Origin: [Clostridium] aminophilum DSM 10710
Lineage (GTDB): Bacteria > Bacillota > Clostridia > Lachnospirales > Lachnospiraceae
Assembly (NCBI RefSeq): GCF_000711825.1
Contig: NZ_JONJ01000004.1
Span: forward strand, 62,001 to 126,000
Direction: 5' to 3'
Length of the DNA stretch: 64,000 nucleotides
Positions 25,926-34,344 of the stretch are shown here, piece by piece. The translations under genes and the position numbers were made by a program. Under the pieces are notes generated by a model. It did no database searches. It was not told the DNA's origin and saw nothing but the letters and a program-made list of their open reading frames with translations. Position 1 is the first letter of the stretch, and each line of letters begins with the position of its first letter.

Positions 25926-26001
25926 TGGTGCCTAGAGTCGGAATCGAACCAACGACATAAGGATTTTCAGTCCTCCGCTCTACCAACTGAGCTATCTAGG
26001 C
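25926..26001 (-). tRNA. tRNA-Phe(GAA)
   Basis: A 76-base cloverleaf including an encoded CCA. Acceptor GCCTAGA/TCTAGGC, D arm GCTCAGTTGGTAGAGC, anticodon arm GGACTGAAAATCC (anticodon GAA) and T arm GTTGGTTCGATTCCGAC are present. It is the first tRNA of the pair. Confidence 0.95.
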
Positions 26002-26044
26002 ATTTCCGCTGTCCGTAAGCGCTGTGCTCACCGGCAACGGTGAT

Positions 26045-26073
26045 ATAATATCAAAGTTTACGTTACTTGTCAA
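26045..26073 (-). promoter_or_regulatory. SigA promoter of the tRNA-Phe/tRNA-Gly operon
   Basis: On the minus strand TTGACA (26068-26073) and TATTAT (26045-26050) are separated by 17 bases. The -35 lies inside the last codons of rsmA. Confidence 0.75.
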
Positions 26074-26935
26074 TCATATTGTGCAAACTTTTTTGTAAAT
26101 TTGCAAAATCCGATAAAGTAAGCGCCTCTCCGCGCACGGTCAGGGAGAATCCGCACTCGCCGAGCGCCGCCTGAATCATCTCTTTCGAGTACGACAGCTC
26201 CGGTGCGTTCGAGACGCTGTTCACCAGAGTCTTTCTTCTCTGTCCGAAGGCCGCCCGGATCAGGCGGAACATTTCCTTTGAATCCTGTGCCTCCACCGGC
26301 GGCTTCTCATGCCGCGTAAGACGGATGACCGCGCTGCCGACGTTCGGTCTCGGCATGAAGCAATTCGGCGGTACATTGGCCACAATCTCCGCCTCTGCAT
26401 AATACTGCACCGCAAGAGAGAGTGCGCCGTAGTCTTTCGTGCCCGGTCCCGCCTGCATGCGCTCCGCCACTTCCTTCTGAACCATAACGGTGATCGTCTT
26501 TAACGGAACGCCGCTCTCGAACAGATTCATCACGATCGGAGTGGTGATGTAATACGGCAGGTTCGCCACCACACAGATCGGCCGGCCGCCGTTGTATTCT
26601 TCCGCAAGCTTCGCGATATCGACTTTCAGGATGTCATTGTGGATCAATGTGACATTGTCCAGATCCGACAGTGTGTCCTGAAGGATCGGAATCAGATGGT
26701 CATCGATCTCCACCGCGATCACCCGGCCGGCAGACTCCGAGAGTCTCCGCGTCATGGTTCCGATCCCGGGGCCGATCTCGAGCACCGCATCCTCTTTGCC
26801 GATCCCGGCGGATACAACGATCTTTTCCAGAACACGAGGATCGATCAGAAAGTTCTGTCCGAATTTCTTCTGAAACGCAAAGTTGTATTTCTGTATTATC
26901 TCTATCGTATTTTTGGGTATGGCAAGATTATCCAT
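26063..26935 (-). CDS. rsmA: 16S rRNA (adenine1518-N6/adenine1519-N6)-dimethyltransferase
   Basis: KsgA/RsmA, 290 residues, the normal length. It dimethylates two adenines in the last helix of 16S rRNA. It has the N-terminal KKFGQNFLIDPRV, SAM motif I VLEIGPGIGTMTRRL, the acidic EID at motif II, and the catalytic NLPYY (VVANLPYYITTPI). The C-terminal helical domain ends in the stop at 26063. The start has AAAGGTACTT upstream. It lies nine bases after tatD in a metG-tatD-rsmA operon, a common arrangement in Firmicutes. Confidence 0.97.
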   Translation of the reverse strand: MDNLAIPKNTIEIIQKYNFAFQKKFGQNFLIDPRVLEKIVVSAGIGKEDAVLEIGPGIGTMTRRLSESAGRVIAVEIDDHLIPILQDTLSDLDNVTLIHNDILKVDIAKLAEEYNGGRPICVVANLPYYITTPIVMNLFESGVPLKTITVMVQKEVAERMQAGPGTKDYGALSLAVQYYAEAEIVANVPPNCFMPRPNVGSAVIRLTRHEKPPVEAQDSKEMFRLIRAAFGQRRKTLVNSVSNAPELSYSKEMIQAALGECGFSLTVRGEALTLSDFANLQKSLHNMIDK

Positions 26936-26944
26936 AAGTACCTT

Positions 26945-27730
26945 TCATTCTTCTCTCCGGATCCGGTACATCCGAAACGCATTATCCTCGGTCACCCGGA
27001 TGACCTCTTCCGTTGAAATTCCGCGAATCTCCGCAATCATCTTCGCCACAGAAGGAAGCCGGGAGGAGTCGTTGCGGTCGCTTCTTCGCGGTTCCGGCGC
27101 CATATACGGACAGTCCGTTTCCAGCAGAATCCGGTCCAGCGGCGCGTATTCCGCCACTTCCTTCAATTTTCTCGCGTTTTTATACGTCACGACGCCGCCG
27201 ATCCCGATATAGAATCCCATATTCAGGAACTCGCGGGCCATCTCCTTCGAGTATCCGAAACAATGAATCACACCGCCGATGTCCGGCCCGTGATGCGCTT
27301 TCAGAATATCGGCCGTATCCCTCGCCGCTTCCCTGGAATGGATGACCACCGGAAAACCGGTCTCATAGGCCAGATCCAGCTGACGTGCAAACCAGTACCG
27401 CTGGGTTGGATGCTCCGGATTGTTCTTCCAGTAATAGTCGAGGCCGATCTCTCCGATCGCCGCCGTCTTCTCATCCCTGAGTGCATCCCTCACGATATGA
27501 AAATTCTCTTCCGTGAGCATTTCCGCATATTCCGGATGAACACCGACCGCAGCGTACATCCAGGAATACCGGTGCGCAAGATCGAGTGTGGTCCGGATCG
27601 ACTGCAGATCGCAGGCGATATTGGTCACATGGCCGATCCCCGCCGCCGAAAGGGAGGAGAGAACCTCCTCCCGGTCCCGGTCAAACGCGCGGTCGTCGTA
27701 ATGAGCATGTGTATCAAAAATATATGCCAT
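26945..27730 (-). CDS. tatD: TatD family metal-dependent hydrolase
   Basis: A 261-residue TIM-barrel hydrolase. Metal and catalytic motifs are FDTHAHYDD at the N terminus, GEIGLDYYW, VVIHSREA, VIHCFGYS and LLETDCPYMAPEP. TatD enzymes are Mg2+-dependent DNases involved in DNA repair or DNA end-processing; other YcfH-like roles are possible. It sits between metG and rsmA, 20 bases after metG. The ribosome binding site is weak, in line with translational coupling. Confidence 0.95.
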   Translation of the reverse strand: MAYIFDTHAHYDDRAFDRDREEVLSSLSAAGIGHVTNIACDLQSIRTTLDLAHRYSWMYAAVGVHPEYAEMLTEENFHIVRDALRDEKTAAIGEIGLDYYWKNNPEHPTQRYWFARQLDLAYETGFPVVIHSREAARDTADILKAHHGPDIGGVIHCFGYSKEMAREFLNMGFYIGIGGVVTYKNARKLKEVAEYAPLDRILLETDCPYMAPEPRRSDRNDSSRLPSVAKMIAEIRGISTEEVIRVTEDNAFRMYRIRREE

Positions 27731-27750
27731 GAATGTTTAAAAACCCTGTC

Positions 27751-29781
27751 TTAACCGATCTCGGCGCCGGCCGGCATGTCTTTCTCCGGCTTGAGGAGCG
27801 CGAGATTTCCTTCCGCATCCTCCGCGCAAAGCAGCATGCCCTCGGACTGAAGTCCCGCCATGGTTCTCGGTGCAAGGTTGGTCACAACCACAACCTGCTT
27901 TCCGACCATCTCTTCCGGTTCATAGAACTGATGAATTCCGGAGAGGATCTGCTTCACTTCACTTCCGATCTGAACCTTGGAGCAGAGAAGCTTCTTTGAC
28001 TTCTTCACCGCCTCGCACGCGATAATCTTTCCGACGCGGAGCTGAACCTTCGCGAAGTCGTCATAAACGATCTCCGCCTTCTTCTCCACATCCACTACCG
28101 CATCACTATTTCCGGAAGCATCCTCCGAATCAGAGGACTCCCCGAGTTTTGCCACTTCCTTCTCGGTCTCTGCCGCCTTTTCCGCCTCTTCTCTCTGCTT
28201 TGCCTCGATCACTTCAACCTTCTTGTGAATCTCATTGATGTCGGCACGGGCAAACAGCGTCTCCGGATCTTCCACAACCTTTGTGCCGTTCGGATACAGA
28301 CCGAACTCCTTCATCTCATCCAGTGTCCGCTTCTGTGTGTTCAGCTGGGAGAGAATCTTCTCCGAAGTCTCCGGCATGAAGGATGCCAGCATAGACGCGC
28401 CGATCGTGATGGACTCGGTGAGGTTGTACATTACCGTTGCCAGTCTGTCCTGTCCGGCCTCATCCTTTGCCAGAACCCACGGGCAGGTCTCGTCGATGTA
28501 CTTGTTGCTTCTGCGGAAAATGTCGAAGATCGCGGTCAGCGCATCGGCCACGCGAAGTTCACCCATTTTGGTGATTGCGGTCTGAACGGCTTCCAGAACG
28601 GTCTTCTTCAGATCCTCGTCCACTTCCTCCGCCGCGCCGCGGTTCTCCACCACGCCGCCGAAGTACTTGTTGGTCATGGAAATGGTTCTCTTCACCAGGT
28701 TTCCGAGAATATTCGCCAGATCGGAGTTCATTCTCTCGGTCATGAGATCCCAGGTGATGACGCCGTCATTTTCAAACGGCATCTCATGCAGAACGAAATA
28801 ACGGACCGCATCCACACCGAAGAGGTCAACCAGATCATCGGCGTAGATGACATTTCCCTTCGACTTGCTCATCTTTCCTTTTCCGAGCAGCAGCCACGGA
28901 TGTCCGAATACCTGCTTCGGAAGCGGCTCGCCGAGAGCCATCAGGAAGATCGGCCAGTAAATCGTATGGAAGCGGATGATATCCTTGCCGATCAGATGAA
29001 GGTCTGCCGGCCAGTATTTCCGGTAGAGATCACCGTGATTGCCGTCGGTGTCAAAGCCGATGCCGGTGATATAGTTGGTCAGCGCATCCAGCCATACATA
29101 GGTTACGTGACGCGGATCGAAGGATACCGGAATTCCCCAGGTGAAGGAGGTTCTGGATACGCAGAGATCCTGCAGTCCCGGAAGAAGGAAGTTGTTCATC
29201 ATCTCGTTCTTGCGGGAAACCGGCTGGATAAACTCCGGATGCTCATTGATGTAATCGATCAGGCGCGGCGCATATTTGCTCATCTTGAAGAAATACGCCT
29301 CTTCCCTTGCCTTCTGAACCGGGCGGCCGCAGTCCGGGCACTTGCCGTCAACGAGCTGGGACTCTGTCCAGAACGACTCGCACGGCGTACAGTACCAGCC
29401 CTCGTAATAACCCTTGTAGATATCACCCTGATCGTAGAGCTTTTTGAAGATCTTCTGAACCTGAGCCTCGTGGTCGCTGTCGGTGGTGCGGATGAAACGG
29501 TCATAGGAGGTGTTCATCAGATCCCAGATGCGGCGGATCTCGCCTGCCGTGCGATCGACAAATTCCTTCGGTGTGATTCCGGCCTCCGCAGCCTTGAGCT
29601 CGATCTTCTGTCCGTGCTCATCGGTTCCGGTCTGGAAGCGGACATCATATCCCTCTTCCCTGCGAAAACGGGCAATGCTGTCTGCAAGCACAATCTCGTA
29701 GGTATTGCCGATATGCGGCTTTCCGGATGTGTATGCGATCGCCGTGGTGATGTAATACGGCTTTCTGATTTTCTCTGTCAT
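27751..29781 (-). CDS. metG: Methionyl-tRNA synthetase with C-terminal tRNA-binding domain
   Basis: A 676-residue class I synthetase charging tRNA-Met. It has HIGN in place of HIGH (SGKPHIGNTYE), a zinc knuckle CTPCESFW with CPDCGRP (about residues 125-150), KMSKSKGNV, the anticodon-binding helical domain and a C-terminal Trbp111-like OB fold (about residues 570-676, DDFAKVQLRVGKI to GNLALLKPEKDMPAG). A charged linker rich in Glu and Ala (about 520-565) joins them. The start at 29781 follows GGAGGAGTTTGTC. It heads the metG-tatD-rsmA operon. Confidence 0.97.
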   Translation of the reverse strand: MTEKIRKPYYITTAIAYTSGKPHIGNTYEIVLADSIARFRREEGYDVRFQTGTDEHGQKIELKAAEAGITPKEFVDRTAGEIRRIWDLMNTSYDRFIRTTDSDHEAQVQKIFKKLYDQGDIYKGYYEGWYCTPCESFWTESQLVDGKCPDCGRPVQKAREEAYFFKMSKYAPRLIDYINEHPEFIQPVSRKNEMMNNFLLPGLQDLCVSRTSFTWGIPVSFDPRHVTYVWLDALTNYITGIGFDTDGNHGDLYRKYWPADLHLIGKDIIRFHTIYWPIFLMALGEPLPKQVFGHPWLLLGKGKMSKSKGNVIYADDLVDLFGVDAVRYFVLHEMPFENDGVITWDLMTERMNSDLANILGNLVKRTISMTNKYFGGVVENRGAAEEVDEDLKKTVLEAVQTAITKMGELRVADALTAIFDIFRRSNKYIDETCPWVLAKDEAGQDRLATVMYNLTESITIGASMLASFMPETSEKILSQLNTQKRTLDEMKEFGLYPNGTKVVEDPETLFARADINEIHKKVEVIEAKQREEAEKAAETEKEVAKLGESSDSEDASGNSDAVVDVEKKAEIVYDDFAKVQLRVGKIIACEAVKKSKKLLCSKVQIGSEVKQILSGIHQFYEPEEMVGKQVVVVTNLAPRTMAGLQSEGMLLCAEDAEGNLALLKPEKDMPAGAEIG

Positions 29782-30068
29782 GACAAACTCCTCCATTCCT
29801 CTATCGTTCAGCCTGAAATCCCGTCTTTCCTCCGCGTTCTGCGCGCATATCCAAAGACTGCCGGGAAACGGGCATAACTCGACCAAATTATATAGAACAA
29901 GTCTATTCTCTCCGGCTTTTTTTGTCAACAAAGTCCGCCGGCGAACTTCGCGCGCCCCTTCTCTCCGCCAACGGGCAAAACATGCTTCACCGGCTTCGCC
30001 GCGTTATCGCGGCAGACGCCCGGTCTCATGCAGACACGCCAGCCGTTTGACGGCCTTTTACACAACAA
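29782..30068. other. Intergenic region upstream of metG
   Basis: No gene or clear promoter was found in these 287 bases. No T-box leader is visible. A small hairpin GCCGT/ACGGC followed by CTTTT occurs near 30040-30055. Confidence 0.4.
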
Positions 30069-30097
30069 ATGCCGGCGACCGCACCCGGCCCCGGCAT
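30069..30097 (-). terminator. Terminator of the GerMN-like lipoprotein gene
   Basis: ATGCCGG (30069-30075) pairs with CCGGCAT (30091-30097), followed by TTGTTGTG on the minus strand. The T tract is weak. Confidence 0.5.
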
Positions 30098-30126
30098 CTG
30101 CTTTCTCTTCATGTTTTCTGTCAGAA

Positions 30127-30702
30127 TTACTTCAGCTGATCCGCGCTGATCTCTTTCCACTTCTTTACGAACTCCATCTCGCCGACTTCCTTGCCGTCAA
30201 CCTTCAGCGTCAGTGTCTTTGCGTCATAGTTCTGGATAAAGGTGTTGCTGAGTGCCAGAAGAAGCAGGCGGTCATCCTTCTTCTCCAGAGAGGAGAGATC
30301 CAGTGTCAGCGCACCGTCCTTATTCTCAAAAGAGTTCACCTTGATATCCTTTTCAAGAACGCCAAGCTCCGCCATCTTGTCGATCAGCTTCTGCGCATCC
30401 AGTTCCTCGCCGTCGATGGTGTCCATGTTCTGCTTGAGACCGGAATGGTCATCCTTCATGCTGTATACACATACGGTCACTGCCGGATCTTCCGTCACAA
30501 CCATATTCTTCTTCTCTTCTGCACCGTCGACAGTCTCAACTGCCGCACCGTCCGGTGTCGTGGACGGTTCACGTTCCTGATCATGTGCCGACTGCGCTGC
30601 TGCCTGTGCCGGATTGTTCTTGGTCGGTGTGCATGCGGTCACGGAAACGGCCAGCGCTGCGGTCAGAACAAGACCTGCTGCCAGATTTGCAAATTTTTTC
30701 AT
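30127..30702 (-). CDS. Lipoprotein with GerMN-like domain
   Basis: A 191-residue secreted lipoprotein. The signal peptide (about residues 1-24) ends in a lipobox VTAC. A disordered Ala/Glu/Thr linker runs to about 65. The remainder (VTVCVYSMKDD, DAQKLIDKMAELG, VNSFENKDGALTLDLS, LLALSNTFIQNYDAKTLTLKVDG) resembles the GerMN fold found in GerM and in sporulation or germination lipoproteins. The assignment is by eye and moderate. AGGAGGAAGAAAACG precedes the start. It is a single gene divergent from the response-regulator gene. Confidence 0.7.
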   Translation of the reverse strand: MKKFANLAAGLVLTAALAVSVTACTPTKNNPAQAAAQSAHDQEREPSTTPDGAAVETVDGAEEKKNMVVTEDPAVTVCVYSMKDDHSGLKQNMDTIDGEELDAQKLIDKMAELGVLEKDIKVNSFENKDGALTLDLSSLEKKDDRLLLLALSNTFIQNYDAKTLTLKVDGKEVGEMEFVKKWKEISADQLK

Positions 30703-30928
30703 CGTTTTCTTCCTCCTGTATCGTTCATTGCCTGATTATTTTTTCCCAAACGTGTACGAATTATACTACAACGGCATTTTTCCCACAACCGCAAAATCCT
30801 CTTTTAAGATTCTTTTCACAGATTTTTCATCTTTTTGTGTCAGACTCCCATCCTCACTTTTCTCCGCGGAAAGGGACCGGCCCGCGTTAAGATTCCTGTC
30901 GCTTGAAGTTTATACCCCGCTATCGTAC

Positions 30929-30974
30929 AATAAACCATATCTTCTTTGTAAAAATAAACTATATCTTCTATTAT
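30929..30974 (+). promoter_or_regulatory. Promoter with direct repeats upstream of the OmpR-type regulator
   Basis: AATAAACYATATCTTCT occurs at 30929-30945 and 30953-30969. TTGTAA (30946-30951) and TATTAT (30969-30974) at 17-base spacing form a SigA promoter, so the second repeat fills the spacer. Tandem direct repeats are the usual binding pattern of OmpR-family regulators, suggesting autoregulation. Confidence 0.5.
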
Positions 30975-31015
30975 ATATAAGTAAAACGACAGAAAGCACC
31001 GAAGGGAGTATGACA

Positions 31016-31711
31016 ATGCAGACAATTCTTGTTTGTGATGATGATAAACAGATCGTCGAGGCGATCGAAATCTATCTGAGCAGCGAAGGATACCGCATCC
31101 TGAAGGCCTATGACGGAAAAGAAGCGCTTGAAGTCCTGAAGGAGAATGACGTGAACCTGATCATTCTCGACGTCATGATGCCCGGCCTCGACGGAATCCG
31201 CACCACCATGAAGATCCGTGAAAACAGCAGTATTCCGATCATCATCCTCAGCGCCAAATCCGAGGACAATGACAAGATTCTGGGACTCAATATCGGCGCC
31301 GACGACTATATCACCAAACCGTTTAATCCGCTGGAACTGGTGGCCAGAGTGAAATCCCAGCTCCGCCGCTACACACAGCTCGGCAATCTGGATTCCCAGG
31401 ATGACAGCCACATTTTCCGATGCGGAGGTCTGGAGATCAACGATGACAACAAGGAAGTCACCGTCGATGAGAAGCCGGTCAAACTGACGCCGATTGAATA
31501 CAATATCCTTCTTCTTCTGGTCCGCAACACCGGAAAAGTCTTCTCCATCGACGAGATCTACCAGAAAATCTGGAAAGAGGAACCGATCGACGCAGACAAC
31601 ACCGTCGCCGTCCACATCCGTCACATCCGTGAGAAGATTGAGATCAACCCGCGGGAGCCGCGCTATCTCAAGGTGGTATGGGGCGTCGGATACAAGATTG
31701 AAAAGCAGTGA
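31016..31711 (+). CDS. OmpR-family response regulator
   Basis: A 231-residue regulator. The receiver domain has the acidic patch CDDDKQ, phosphoacceptor aspartate in LIILDVMMPGLDG (about residue 51) and lysine in ITKPFNPLE. The C-terminal winged helix contains LTPIEYNILLLLVRNTGKVFS and ends VVWGVGYKIEKQ. The wording resembles VanR and related regulators of cell-envelope stress. The start at 31016 is at proper distance from GAAGGGAG, while the ATG six bases earlier is too close. It is followed 17 bases later by its kinase. Confidence 0.92.
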   Translation: MQTILVCDDDKQIVEAIEIYLSSEGYRILKAYDGKEALEVLKENDVNLIILDVMMPGLDGIRTTMKIRENSSIPIIILSAKSEDNDKILGLNIGADDYITKPFNPLELVARVKSQLRRYTQLGNLDSQDDSHIFRCGGLEINDDNKEVTVDEKPVKLTPIEYNILLLLVRNTGKVFSIDEIYQKIWKEEPIDADNTVAVHIRHIREKIEINPREPRYLKVVWGVGYKIEKQ

Positions 31712-31728
31712 TTCGCTGAGGACAGCCT

Positions 31729-34113
31729 ATGAATACCTTACAGAATTTATCGGGCCTTCCGATGTCCGTAAAAAAACTGACAGCGAGCCTCCTTCACCTG
31801 TTTTTTCTGGTGATCACGCTCTTCGGCATCGGCACGATGTACATGAACGACAATCTCGGCGTCGGCATCGTCCGGATCTCGGATACCGCCTATGAGGATA
31901 CCTCCGGCTTCAACGAGCAGTTCAACCGGGATATGACCAACATTTTCCATTACATCAAGTACCGCGACACCTTCGGCACGGACGACTCCGTCAGCCTGAA
32001 AAAACGCATGGTCTCCATGATGTTCGGTCCTTCCGATACGGAAAACTACACGCTCGAAGACCTGATCCACCAGCTGGAGTCATCGGGATATAAGTTAAAT
32101 GAAGACTTTTCCTATGTCAAAACCAGCACTGTACCTGGGATCGATCCCCATGACAAAAGCGGCTACATTCTCTGGACGGCCATCAATCCCGACGAGACCA
32201 GCACCGGAGCGTCCGACTCCCGGCGCGGAACCCTGAATGAGACCGCGCTCTCGATCATGGACACGCTCCATGTATATTACACAACCTATCAGCGGCTGAT
32301 CGCTTCTCCGAGCAACCTGCATTTCCGCATCGTCTACGCGGATCCCGCCACACATGAGACGGAAGTCTACGAGAACGATCCGTCGCTCACGGAGGAAAAT
32401 GTCAAGCAGTACGAAAAATACGCCATCCTTCCGGGCAACTCGGTCTTCTTTGACACGAACATTCCGGATATTCCGCTCAACACGATCCCGGCGCTCGCGG
32501 CGGTCAATCCGTACAGCGGAAGCAATTTCTATATGATTGCGGCGGTTGACACGACCTATCCGGTCCGTGACATCTACTCCGAGCAGTCGTCGGATTACCG
32601 CGCCATGCAGAAATACTACATCGGCGGCTTTGTCCTGATGATCCTCGGGTCCCTGGTGTCGCTCGTCACCCTGCTCTACCTGATCATGGTGTCCGGACAT
32701 CACGACGGAACAAATGAGATTTTTCTTCACCGCATTGACCAGACCAGAACCGAGACCGGACTTCTGATCAGCTGCGTCCTCGCCGTTCTCGCATACGCGG
32801 TCTGCCGCATCGTCGTCTGCCGCATCGCGCATCTGACGCTGCCGGAGGAGTCCTGGTACATGGCCGATCAGTCCATCCTGATGGCTGCCGGCTATCTCTG
32901 CATTCTGTTCACATTTTTCAGCCTGCTCAGGCGGTACAAGGCCAGAGTTATCTGGTCGAACAGCTTTCTGCGGATCTGGCATGACCGGATGGCCATGGCA
33001 GCCGTGCACCGGCCTTTCCGTGTACGACTGACCGCATCGTTCCTCTTCTATCTGATGGTCAATGCCGCACTGATTCTGCTGTTTTGGTTTATCCGGGAGC
33101 GCATTCTGCTTCCGCGATCGATCACCCATGCGCTGCTCTTTACCGTATTCGGGGCGATCGCCGTCTTCAACCTCTGGGTTCTCGGCGCTCTGATGCGCCG
33201 CTACTCCGAGCTGGACCGCATTGCCGATGCCGTGGAGCGTCTTGCCGCCGGTGACAGCACCTACAAGATCGACACGTCGACCTTTGACGGCCGGGAGCTT
33301 CTCCTCGCCGAAGGGATCAACAATATCGGAGACGGCATGGAGACAGCCGTCCGTGAAAAAGTCAAGAGTGAACGCCTGAAGGCGGATCTGATCACCAATG
33401 TCTCGCACGACATCAAGACGCCGCTCACATCCATCATCAACTATGTGGATCTGATCAAGCGGGAAAATATCACCGATCCGCGCATCCTCGAATATCTCGA
33501 GATCCTGACGCAGAAATCGCAGCGGCTCAAGACGCTGACCGAAGATCTGGTGGAAGCGTCCAAGGCAAGCAGCGGAAACATCCGCATGGATATGGTGGAA
33601 CTGGATCTCGTCGAACTCGTCATGCAGGCCAGCGGCGAATTTGAGGACCGCTTCGCCCAGCGCCATCTGACACTGGTTATGAATGCGCCGGACGAGCACA
33701 TGATGATCCGCGCGGACGGAAGAAGTCTGTGGCGCGTCATCGAGAACCTGTTTACCAATGTGTGCAAATACGCGCTGGATTCCAGCCGCGTCTACGTCGA
33801 TCTGACCCGCAGACATGCGGACCTTGCGACGCTGCAGGCAGCCGCCGAGGCCGCAACCGAACAGGGAAGTCCGGTTGCCGTGCCGGACCGCGCCGTCTTT
33901 ACGATCAAGAACATTTCGTCTTCCCAGCTGAACATCAATCCGGATGAGCTGACCGAGCGATTTGTCCGCGGCGACGTCTCCCGCACTACCGAGGGAAGCG
34001 GACTCGGACTCTCCATCGCAAAGAGCCTCACGGAACTGATGCACGGAGATTTCCGCATCGTGATCGACGGGGACCTCTTCAAGGCGGAAGTGACCTTCGA
34101 CATCCTGCCATAG
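31729..34113 (+). CDS. Sensor histidine kinase, multi-membrane-span
   Basis: A 794-residue kinase partner of the preceding regulator. A membrane helix near residues 20-40 and a large extracellular part to about residue 290 come first, then about five further helices (290-490), a HAMP-like linker (RIADAVERLAAGD), the HisKA motif NVSHDIKTPLTSIINYVDLI, N box NLFTNVCKYAL and G box GSGLGLSIAKSL. The D box (TIKNISS) lacks the usual D-x-G-x-G, so ATP binding may be unusual. The length is above average for the VanS-like group. GAGGACAGCCT precedes the start. Confidence 0.9.
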   Translation: MNTLQNLSGLPMSVKKLTASLLHLFFLVITLFGIGTMYMNDNLGVGIVRISDTAYEDTSGFNEQFNRDMTNIFHYIKYRDTFGTDDSVSLKKRMVSMMFGPSDTENYTLEDLIHQLESSGYKLNEDFSYVKTSTVPGIDPHDKSGYILWTAINPDETSTGASDSRRGTLNETALSIMDTLHVYYTTYQRLIASPSNLHFRIVYADPATHETEVYENDPSLTEENVKQYEKYAILPGNSVFFDTNIPDIPLNTIPALAAVNPYSGSNFYMIAAVDTTYPVRDIYSEQSSDYRAMQKYYIGGFVLMILGSLVSLVTLLYLIMVSGHHDGTNEIFLHRIDQTRTETGLLISCVLAVLAYAVCRIVVCRIAHLTLPEESWYMADQSILMAAGYLCILFTFFSLLRRYKARVIWSNSFLRIWHDRMAMAAVHRPFRVRLTASFLFYLMVNAALILLFWFIRERILLPRSITHALLFTVFGAIAVFNLWVLGALMRRYSELDRIADAVERLAAGDSTYKIDTSTFDGRELLLAEGINNIGDGMETAVREKVKSERLKADLITNVSHDIKTPLTSIINYVDLIKRENITDPRILEYLEILTQKSQRLKTLTEDLVEASKASSGNIRMDMVELDLVELVMQASGEFEDRFAQRHLTLVMNAPDEHMMIRADGRSLWRVIENLFTNVCKYALDSSRVYVDLTRRHADLATLQAAAEAATEQGSPVAVPDRAVFTIKNISSSQLNINPDELTERFVRGDVSRTTEGSGLGLSIAKSLTELMHGDFRIVIDGDLFKAEVTFDILP

Positions 34114-34220
34114 CGCAGCGCACACCGTCGGACTCCGGTCTCATCCCGCCTTCCCGGGAGAAGACTTTATCCCCTGCATCATGGATTTTTCGGAGAAAGA
34201 ATCGATGACAGAAACCAGAT

Positions 34221-34263
34221 GTAACGTTTGTTACCGCGCCGGAAACGGCCGGCACAATATAAT
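34221..34263 (+). promoter_or_regulatory. FNR/HcpR-type operator and -10 of the hcp gene
   Basis: The inverted repeat GTAAC-GTTT-GTTAC at 34221-34234 lies upstream of a perfect TATAAT at 34258-34263. There is no -35. With transcription starting near 34270 the dyad centre is at about -42, the class II activator position of CRP/FNR-family regulators. Confidence 0.55.
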
Positions 34264-34344
34264 ACATCCCGACGCGGGTGCCTGAAACCGGGTGCCTGCC
34301 GGGTGATACCAATTTAACCATTCATTCATATGAGGAGATACATT

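Noticed and set aside
28225-29877. A 550-residue plus-strand frame antisense to metG.
   Set aside because: metG is certain from HIGH and KMSKS motifs; the opposite frame shows no known motif.
32095-34125. A 676-residue minus-strand frame antisense to the sensor kinase.
   Set aside because: The kinase motifs are on the plus strand; the opposite frame is a shadow.
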